From contig WPIO01000019.1 in assembly GCA_009760855.2 (NCBI GenBank), positions 5,251,501 through 5,315,500 of the forward strand: DNA of 64,000 nucleotides, given 5' to 3'. Of this stretch, positions 1-33,341 are shown one piece after another (the first letter of the stretch is position 1; every line of letters starts with the position of its first letter). This stretch comes from Cristatella mucedo (Eukaryota; Bryozoa; Phylactolaemata; Cristatellidae). Below the pieces are notes generated by a model. The model was not told the DNA's origin, ran no database searches, and saw only the letters and a list, made by a program, of their open reading frames with translations. A program made the translations under genes and the position numbers.

Positions 1-739
1 GTGATGGCTTGGAGGAATGTGCCTGTGTCTAACTGGAATTTTCAGATGCAGCGGGAATAGGTCTTGTGATTTTCCAATAGCTGCCCAAATGAACTTCCTC
101 CTGTATCTCTTACTTCTCAGTGCAGCGTATGACCTTTTGCTTCCACTGCTTGCCTAGTTATATGGTTTTTTACGACTTCCAAATTGTTTCAGAGCATATT
201 TAATGCTACTAGACCACGTGGGGTTTAGTTTACCGGCAATGCACTGCCAAATCTCAGACAGTGTTATTCTATCATTAAGACAACGTCTTCTTTTCTTCTT
301 TTCTTTTTTTTTCTTTCTTTTTCTTTTTCTTTTTTTTTTCTTTTCTTCTTTTCTTCCGAGCTGTTGAATAATGAGCTGCCATAGCAGGCAGCCAGCTGTC
401 ATGTGCAGGCACCTAAGAGAAACGATGCTGTGTTGTGGTTGTTATGCCTCCAATGGTGTTAGCCCCTGTTAATAAACCTTTAGAGTGATTACAGCCTCTC
501 TAGTTTGTGATCATTGGAAAATATTTGTACAGCTGCATTCGTGCAGCTAAATTTGGCTTTATTTAGAAGGAACCCATGTATTAATCGATAAAGTTTAGCT
601 TTGCATTATTGAAAGACTTAGCATAATGTGCATTGTACGTATGTGCATAAGCAGCAATTCGAAGGGTACAAGAAATATGAGGAGAAATACAGTACTACTT
701 CTTGAATAATTTACTTTCAGTGCCCCAGTACTTACGAAT
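1..739. other. Left-edge stretch without recognised gene
   Basis: I see no convincing exon here. A T/C-rich low-complexity tract at about 291-356 produces a meaningless Lys-rich reading frame on the minus strand. This should lie in the 5' part of the SUZ12 locus, whose first coding exons are missing from my model, but no segment here resembles the expected N-terminal sequence. Confidence 0.5.
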
Positions 740-1735
740 CTAGTCTTGTCGTTGAGATACTGTACTTGGTTTTCTGATCACTTGGTTGACTTTTTAGTTA
801 TGGTCAAACCCAGTGTGATTCAGAAATTGGAAAGGCTAACGCTAAAAATTGGCTCCGCCAGCATATCTCCTGTTGAATCAGCTAGAAATCTAGGTGTCAT
901 ATTCCAAAGTGACCTCTCGCTAGACGACCACATCAGCTCCACAGTCAAATCTGCCTATTTTCAGCTTCATAACATTGCTAAAATTCGGGCTTGTTTAGAT
1001 AAGGATACCACGTCCGAGTTGGTCCATGCATTCGTGACATCCCGTCTCGACTTCTGCAACTCACTGCTTACTGGCCGACCGGCATGTGCGATCAGGCGAT
1101 TGCAGCTGGTGCAAAACTCTGCAGCTAGGCTTGTCTGTCGTGAGCGTCGCAGTTGCCACATTACTCCTCTTCTCACCGACCTGCACTGGCTACCAGTCAA
1201 GCAACGGATTGACTTCAAGGTTTTGTCGCTCACTTTCAAGTCACTTCATTCTTTGGCTCCAGCCTATCTCTCAGATCTACTCCCCCACCAGGCCAAGTAT
1301 CATACCACCTGCTTTTCGGAATCCAACAGCCTACCAATACCTTGTACAAACCTCAAATCTTTTGGAGACCGTGCATTTAGTTCGTATACTCTCAAAGCCT
1401 GGAACTCACTCCCGACTTGCATCACAACATCCCCTGACTTGACCACATTTAAAAAGAACTTAAAAACACATTTATTTAAGACAACATTTAGTGGGTCTCT
1501 GTGATTCGTCCTTCATGTGCTTTTGCATGCTGACACTGTGCATGCTGCCACTAATCAGACTTGCATGCTGACCCTGTGCATGTCACCCCTAACTATGTTA
1601 TTCATGTTGTTTATCAAGCGTGATATTACTCACCATTCAATCGCGTTTCCCTTTGCAGCAGATGTAAAGTGCCTAGGAAGAGATTGAGTTCTCTGAGGGT
1701 GCTGTATCGAGTGCATTATTATTATTATTATTATT
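740..1735 (+). mobile_element. LINE A, 5'-truncated copy (reverse transcriptase C-terminus and 3' tail)
   Basis: An open frame at 746-1504 encodes the post-catalytic part of a CR1/L2-type LINE ORF2. Typical blocks are ARNLGVIFQSDLSLDDHIS, SRLDFCNSLL, LQLVQNSAARLV, HWLPVKQRI and KSFGDRAFSSY. The 3' untranslated part follows, with the family tail (GTGCCTAGGAAGAGATTGAG) and a (TTA)n run at about 1716-1735. The catalytic palm is absent, so this is a dead 5'-truncated insertion. The C-terminal frame is intact, which suggests a fairly young copy. Confidence 0.9.
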
Positions 1736-1965
1736 AAGTGACTAGTTAGGCATTTGTTGGCGATTATGTCCTTTCCATTGGTTTGCACAACCTATGGTGT
1801 GAGGTTTTTTATACATGTTTCAGAGATTCTTGCCATAAATGTACCTGCAATCATGCTCTATGCAATGTGTGCATGTGCGTCAGTAGAAGTGCTGTTCTAC
1901 AAATGATCAGATTACATTAGACAGTATGCTGATGCCAACACGAGCTGAAGCTAGGTCACTTGCAT

Positions 1966-1999
<34 letters not shown>
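1966..1999. repeat. (CA)n microsatellite
   Basis: About 17 CA units, directly visible. Confidence 0.95.
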
Positions 2000-2003
<4 letters not shown>

Positions 2004-2190
2004 ATCGTGACATGCACTTTCGGGCTCTTTGTTGTTCCCATGAGCAAGTTGCTCAAACGGTCAAGCTTCTGGCATGTTATCGATATTTGTTTGTCAACTG
2101 ATGCCTGACTTTTCGGCAGTGTTGTACGTGGTCTCTGGTTCCTTTTGATAGGCCTGTTTAGAAAGTGCTATGAATTAGGATGTCTGTGTA

Positions 2191-2309
2191 GCTCAACATA
2201 ACTTGCCTCTCATTTGAAGTGAGTGAGGTGTAAGGGAGAGTGATGTATGTGCTCAACATAACTTGCCTCTCATTTGAAGTGAGTGAGGTGTAAGGGAGAG
2301 TGATGTACG
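2191..2309. repeat. 60-bp tandem duplication, two copies
   Basis: A unit starting GCTCAACATAACTTGCCTCT at 2191 is repeated at 2251 with a period of exactly 60 bp. The copies are almost identical, so the duplication is recent. It is non-coding and upstream of the first SUZ12 exon found. Confidence 0.95.
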
Positions 2310-2878
2310 TAACTGCCACCCTAATGATAAGATATAGTAAAATTGCCACCGTTTTTGCTGGAATTATAGAAAGGGATAGCAATCACACTTGTTGTTTGAT
2401 ATCTGTTATAATTTCATCACAAAGATATTTGCCTTGCCTTGGCAAGGGATAAATCTATTGCATTTGTTCAAAGCAGTGCTGTCAATCCTGCAGTGTCGGC
2501 ATCTGGGATGGGCTATATGTGTAGGCCACATTGTGGAAGGCAGTGAGTTCTCTATGAACCTGTCTAGCAGAGTATTTGAAACCTTTGCGATTTTGTCTCG
2601 TCGGTGGTTTGTCTGTTGTCGGACGCTACCCCTGCAAGCAATGATAGAGCTGCTGTGATTGGTAGACCAAGCAGCTCGGCAATTTCGTTTTTCACTGCCA
2701 AATTATTGGCCATCGAAGCAAGGCCAACGCTTGCCTTCATCATGTTGTCATGGCTTGCCTGCAGAGAGCGTGATGGAAATTTGTGCGCACTGACATGGAA
2801 GAAGAATCGGTGCAGTGGTAGCAGAAGATCATGGGAATGCTGGCCGTAGCTACGCGTATGTCGTTTGCCTGTAGTAGA
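2310..2878. other. Unassigned stretch upstream of first SUZ12 exon
   Basis: No exon recognised. Overlapping open frames on both strands at about 2564-2905 look like chance or decayed repeat sequence. A SUZ12 exon ending in phase 0 should exist 5' of 2992 (human equivalent: the segment just before PIFL), but none here matches. Confidence 0.4.
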
Positions 2879-2957
2879 TATGTTCGAAGGCATGTAGATT
2901 GGCATGTGTCAAAAAAGGTATGTTTGAATGCATGTAGATTGGCACATGTCAAAATTG
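2879..2957. repeat. 40-bp imperfect tandem duplication
   Basis: The segment around GCATGTAGATTGGCATGTGT (2879-2918) recurs at 2919-2957 with a few mismatches. It ends just before the splice acceptor of the SUZ12 exon at 2992. Confidence 0.85.
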
Positions 2958-2991
2958 ATGTGGCTAACTCTGGATGGAACTTCTTTTGTAG

Positions 2992-28703
<25,712 letters not shown>

Positions 28704-29445
28704 CTCTTATTTCTGAGTCAGGCCGACTTGAAGGAGCAGTCTTGGCAAGCTGTCTACAAGTATTATGCCATGCTCATTATAGCAAGCTTTCGTGGATCAT
28801 GGAGCACCACTGCACGCGTTGCTCGTGATTGCACGGACTCGCTCCTGTTGGCAAATCAGTATTGAGTTCTGTCTTTGCTCTGTCCCATCGGCCTTGTTGA
28901 AGCTCATGCTCTTTGAGCTGTGCCGTGCATAGCAGGATCTTTGATGTGCTGCAACCTTTACGGAAGCACTCTTCATTGGCAAGCATAGTTTTTTTGGAGC
29001 CTTTAATAATGATGCAGGAGTAAGAGAAGCAAGAAGAAACATGTAGCCTTGCCGACCTATGCGAAGAGGCGATAATACAATGTGTGGGGTGGCGATGATG
29101 CCCGAGTTCTAGTCAGGGATTGCAGCATGCTGGAGGCTCATTTTTCGAACCGAGCCACCCTTCCCTGACTGAGATCCTTCCATGGGCAGCAGCAGCCAAA
29201 TCTCAGCCTGGCTGTGCCCGGCACAGTACGTGAGTTGATAGCCTGGTACCATGTTTGTGTTCGTGCCTGCATACTTAGACTGATCCATCATCTTGTGTAG
29301 TTCACCAACATGGTTCTTTCACCTAAATGTATCCAATCGATGCTGTGCAATAGTGATTAATAAAGACTAGAACTTGTTTGGCTCTATTTTGCTCTGCTCC
29401 ATCGTCCGACTTGAAGGTTTTGCTAATGGATGTCACCATCGTACA
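28704..29445 (+). other. Probable SUZ12 3' untranslated region and spacer
   Basis: No coding signal follows the stop. A poly(A) signal lies at 29359-29364, giving a 3' UTR of about 670 nt if used. Confidence 0.6.
29359..29364 (+). terminator. Candidate poly(A) signal for SUZ12
   Basis: AATAAA in the context GATTAATAAAGAC, the first good signal after the stop at 28703. Confidence 0.55.
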
Positions 29446-29520
29446 TAATAATAATAATAATAATAATGCACTTGATAAAGCGCCCTCAGATAATTCAATC
29501 TCTTTCTAGGCGCTTCACAT
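29446..29520 (-). mobile_element. Isolated LINE A tail, inverted, abutting a forward LINE A copy
   Basis: (TAA)n then GCACTTGATAAAGCGCCCTC...CTAGGCGCTTCACAT, the reverse complement of the last 75 bp of LINE A. A forward LINE A starts immediately after. Confidence 0.85.
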
Positions 29521-29524
29521 ATTG

Positions 29525-30680
29525 ATGACATCCACACATTGATAGCTGCAAATTTTCTTAAATTGAATGATGATAAGACCGACTCACTAGTTGCGGGCAA
29601 ATCAAGTGTGATTCAGAAATTGAAAAGGCTAACGTTTAAAATCGGTTCCGTCAGCATATCTCGTGTTGAATCTGCACGAAATCTAGGTGTCATGTTCCAA
29701 AGTGACCTCTCGTTAGACAACATCAGCTTCACTCAAGTCCACCTACTTTCAGCTAGATAGTATTGCTAAAATTCGGGCTTGTTTAGATAGGGATACCACA
29801 ACTAAGTTGGTCCATGCATTTGTGACATCCCGTTTTGACTTCTGTAACTCACTGCTTGCTGGTCTACCGGCATGTGCAATCAGGTGCTTACAGCTGATGC
29901 AAATCTCTGCAGTTAGGCTTGTCTGTCATGAGCATCGCAGTTGCCACATCACACCATTTTTTTTCACCGTCCTGCACTGGCTACAAGTCAAGCAACGGAT
30001 CGACTTCTAGCTTTTGTCGCTCACCTTTAGGTCCCTTCATTCTTTGGTTCTAGTCTACCTATCAGATGTACTCTCACACCTGGCTCAGCATCGTGCCAAT
30101 GGCTTTTCAGAATCTAACTGTTTACCTAAACCTCTTACAAACCTCAAATTTTTTGGAGACTGTACCTTTAGCAAACCAGAATCCTGGAACTCACATCCGA
30201 ATTCCGTCACGACATCCCCTGACTTTACCACTGTTGTGTTTGTGCGGGCAGTCGAGCACAGATCAAGACACACGGCCAGCAGGCAGGCCTGCAAGCAACT
30301 GCTGCAAGTGGGTCCGCTGTCTCGACCAGAAAAGCTCGGTGGGAAGATAAGCCAGGTGGACCCAACAAATACATTTAAAAAGAAATTAAAAAAGGCACCC
30401 ATTTTCGACAAAGTTTAATGGGTCCCCGTGACTCGTTCTTTATGTGCTTATGCGTGCTGACACTGTTGCGTGCTGCCACTAACCGCACTTGCATGCTGAC
30501 CCCGTGCATGTCACCCCTATGTTATTTATGTTGTCGAGCATGATACTACTCCATATCCACTCCATGATACATCTCCATTGGATCGCGTTTCGTTTGGAGC
30601 AAATGTAAAACGCCTAGAAAGAGATTGAGTTCTCTGAGGGCACTTTATCAAGTGTTTCATTATTATTACAATTATTAACT
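29525..30680 (+). mobile_element. LINE A, 5'-truncated copy
   Basis: Starts in LKLNDDKTDSL (just after the catalytic palm). It runs through ARNLGVMFQSDLSLD, FVTSRFDFCNSLLAGLPAC and KFFGDCTF to the 3' tail GCCTAGAAAGAGATTGAGTT and an (ATT)n run near 30660-30680. Frameshifts are present. About 140 bp of unrelated sequence is inserted at about 30233-30373 (see findings). Confidence 0.9.
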
Positions 30681-30865
30681 AGCTGAGTGCAAGCTTTTAC
30701 ACTGTCCTCTGCAGAAACCGATAGGTTAAGTGTATCTGTTTGCAGTAACAGCTGCTACATGGAACTAGTCAGTTTGAGTATCCGTTGGATCGAGTAAATG
30801 TAGTTCTAAGGTTTGTGGCTGGATAAGGATTACTGCCTCACGATACCTGCTCCCTTCCCAAGCAG
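30681..30865. other. Short spacer or intron upstream of an unassigned exon
   Basis: Contains an AG after a pyrimidine tract (GTCCTCTGCAG, about 30715) with a short open frame, but its phase does not fit the next exon in its preferred frame. Left uncalled. Confidence 0.4.
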
Positions 30866-31012
30866 GCCTTCAAACATTCAGGAGCTCGGTTCAGCATGTT
30901 TGAAAAGGCAAATGAGTACATTGACAGCCGAACAAATAGCTACAAAATTCTTGGAAGACTCGAAAGAGCCACGTTAAGGGTACGAAATGAAATATCAGAA
31001 GCACTCCAATAG
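30866..31012 (+). CDS. Terminal exon of an unidentified plus-strand gene
   Basis: A strong acceptor (GCTCCCTTCCCAAGCAG) is followed by 48 open codons and TAG. The product begins AFKHSGARFSMFEKANEYID, continues SRTNSYKILGRLERATLRVR and ends NEISEALQ. It is predicted helical, without membrane segment or signal. A poly(A) signal follows at 31125. I do not recognise it firmly. The SGAR...M.E...L...R.R pattern loosely recalls the C-terminal helix of KXD1-type BLOC-1/BORC small proteins, which is inference only. A second frame is open over most of the same stretch, so the frame choice is not certain. Upstream exons were not found. Confidence 0.5.
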   Translation, partial: AFKHSGARFSMFEKANEYIDSRTNSYKILGRLERATLRVRNEISEALQ

Positions 31013-31124
31013 TATATCAAGATGCTCGTAATTTTCTCGGACAATAATAATAACACTGGCGAACATGTTTCAATTTACTGTTTGCCCTTGGGTGAAAAGT
31101 GTTTTCTTAATCCCATATACCTAA

Positions 31125-31130
31125 AATAAA
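31125..31130 (+). terminator. Poly(A) signal after unidentified exon
   Basis: AATAAA (ACCTAAAATAAATAG) 113 nt after the TAG at 31010-31012. Confidence 0.55.
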
Positions 31131-31339
31131 TAGAAAACATGTATTGTTACACAAAAACTTTGCTTCTATGGTCAGGACGACATTTTCAAATTCTGCGGTT
31201 TGGTGTTAGGCACAGTGGCTTGTTTTGTTGAGAGCCTGCGAGGAATGTGAGAATAGCTCTTAAATAGATGAGCAGCGACATTGTGTGCTCGCGCATAGAG
31301 TTCAGTAAAATTCCGTACTCGTCTGTGTATCTCTCCATC

Positions 31340-32706
31340 TTTATCTTTTCTTTCGGCGTTACTCTCCGGGGGGGGGGCGAAAGCTAGCCGCTTCGTGACG
31401 TAGACTATGCCGCCCGTTTGAGTTGTAAGACGACGGCTGTATTTTCGCTGACGTAAATACAGGTGGCTGTTAGATCGTCTGCGGCATTGCGGGGGTAGCT
31501 CAGTTGAAGACGAAGAGAGAGAGAGAGAACGAACGAGTGAGACTGGAGCCTCTGCTGGGGCAACTTGGGCGAGACGCGCCTAGGCGCTGACAGGAGTATG
31601 GCTGTAGCCGGGCTGAGATGCTTGTACCCCCCCCCCGGTTCTCTAACGGCGGACTGCGATGCAACGCTGCAGTTCGGTTAAAACACTAGCGGCCACAGCT
31701 GGGTGCCGAAAGCGACTGTTTATTTTGGGCCTGTTAGTAGTGGTGTCGCGCCGGCACAAGCACTTTATGCGGTGCGAACCGGACCGACGGAGTTAACTGT
31801 GCCTACTCCGTAAGCCCGAGTATAATAAACTACCCTATGCTCGCGCCGCTAGCAATGGTCCCGATGCCGAAGGCGGATCGCTATAACACCCCAAGATACG
31901 AGCAGTTAACTGAACAGCCGGCAGAACACAACTGCACAGCCTAAGTTGCACTTAGCTGTTCGTCACCGTAGGTTCGTCTCTCGTGCTCTCGAAGCGCAGT
32001 CTCGCATCGACTATGGAAGCTACATCCCTGAGCTCTGTCAGTCGCTATATTCTCTCTCATCTAAACTCCTGACATCGCGCGTAGCTGCTATTTCTATTTA
32101 AGCACAATACTAGTTGGTGCACATCCTGACCACGTCGTCTGCACCAGGCTCCATTCTAACTTTAGCGGCCTACACCCGGTGTCCTAGTCAAGCCCACTAT
32201 GGCTAGCACGTTAGTCAGTCCATCTCCTAGCCACATCGACTGCACAAAGCTCCATTCTAACATGAGCTAGGTGGACCAGGAGCCGGTGTTGTGTGCGCCT
32301 GTGGCTTCTCGGCCGCGATGTATGCTCCGCCTGCGGCGGGTGGGTGAGCCTTTGACGTAAGCATGTGACCCACTGCAGAGGCACTCACGTATCTGTGGTG
32401 AGTCAGTCAGCCCCAGCTCGTGTATGTAGCCGCTGGGGGATTAAAGACCAGAAGTCTCGTTCACCGCTTACGTTCGCCCGCTCGTGTCTTCGTGCATCAG
32501 TGAGACTCCACCAGCGCTGCTGCCGCCGGAGACACAGTAACGTAACGCCGGGCCTGTACTAGGTGCCAAAGTCGAACCAACTAAGGTAAGGGCTCGCATC
32601 ACGGCTAAGCTGAGAGCTGCCCCAGTGCATGTCTATCGGCGTAATTCTTCGTAATTCTTCGCCCCGCTTCTAAATGTGGCCCTCCTACAGGTGGCACAAG
32701 CACAAT
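31340..32706. other. GC/CpG-rich non-coding region upstream of the PLBD gene
   Basis: Long G and C homopolymers (31369-31377, 31628-31638) and a GA run (31516-31528). An imperfect direct repeat around CCATTCTAAC is at about 32120-32165 and 32228-32268. No protein motif was seen on either strand. It could be a CpG-rich promoter region of the downstream gene or inserted DNA such as an LTR. I cannot decide. Confidence 0.4.
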
Positions 32707-32714
32707 CTCTCCGG

Positions 32715-32906
32715 CGGCGGTTCTCAACCTTTTTAATGCCGCCTCGGTCCTTTAATACAGTTCGTCATGTTTCGGCGATCCCCTACCATTAGATTATTTT
32801 TTGAAAGATGCGGAAATGCATGTTTTCTGATGGTTTTAGGCGACCCCTGTGAAAGGATCGTTCGACCTCCGAAGGGGTCGCGACCTACAGGTCGAGAATC
32901 TGCTCT
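32715..32906. mobile_element. Short non-autonomous hAT element, SPIN/OC1-like
   Basis: The left end is CGGCGGTTCTCAACCTTTTT and the right end reads GGTCGCGACCTACAGGTCGA(GAAT). Inside are GGCGACCCCTGTGAAAGGAT and CGTTCGACCTCCGAAGGGGT. These match, from memory, the terminal and subterminal sequence of SPIN/OC1-type hAT transposons (CAGCGGTTCTCAACC ... GGTTGAGAACCGCTG). The 11-bp TCTCTCCGGCG at 32706-32716 is repeated exactly at 32906-32916, which contains the expected 8-bp hAT target duplication. At about 192 bp it is a MITE with no transposase. Confidence 0.85.
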
Positions 32907-32983
32907 CTCTCCGGCGTCCGTAAAGTGTATGTTGATCCTGGTCATCCTCGTGACCAAATCGAAACGACCGGGTCACGTGAAGC

Positions 32984-33052
32984 ATGGCTGCCTCTGCTGC
33001 CGTCTTGTGTGTGGCTTTCGTGGTGGTAATTCCTACAGGGTTACTAGGTTAG
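32984..33052 (+). CDS. Likely signal-peptide segment of PLBD, out of frame with exon 1
   Basis: ATG at 32984 opens [20 protein letters not shown], a textbook signal peptide core, then stops at TAG 33050-33052. The rest of exon 1 continues in another frame from about 33040. A lysosomal/secreted phospholipase B-like protein needs a signal peptide at this place, so a single-base error, a polymorphism or an unusual splice near 33026-33050 is likely. The in-frame alternatives ATG 32929 ([13 protein letters not shown]) and ATG 33058 give no convincing signal peptide. Confidence 0.5.
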   Translation: MAASAAVLCVAFVVVIPTGLLG

Positions 33053-33341
33053 CACTAATGCTGTTGTCGGCGGACGGTGGTGTATACGATGAAGAGCTCC
33101 TCGTAAATGTGGAGGTCATTCTTGTAGGTCAAGAAGTCGTTGGCACACTGTACCCGAACCGAAAGCTCGTCCTCGGGGTTCTGGACAAAGTTAACGGTGC
33201 CGCCTATGGAATTTTCAATGACACCCTGCAAACTACTGGTTGGGGATCGCTGTACATTAAGGCTGGCTACGGAAATTCGCTTCTCAGCGATGGCGAAATC
33301 ATGTTCGCCGCTGGCTTTCTCGAAGGAGCATTTACCGCTGA
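33040..33341 (+). CDS. PLBD1: PLBD exon 1 (from resumed frame)
   Basis: Codes [20 protein letters not shown], ... [47 protein letters not shown] and two bases of an Asp codon. Donor GTAAGT. The left boundary is where the frame must begin, not a proven splice site. Confidence 0.85.

Noticed and set aside
154-402. Minus-strand Lys/Arg-rich open frame
   Set aside because: Produced by a T/C-rich low-complexity tract. No conserved motif.
29446-30680. Foldback-type DNA transposon suggested by inverted ends
   Set aside because: The inverted ends are simply LINE A tails and the interior is LINE A coding sequence, so a LINE explanation is sufficient.
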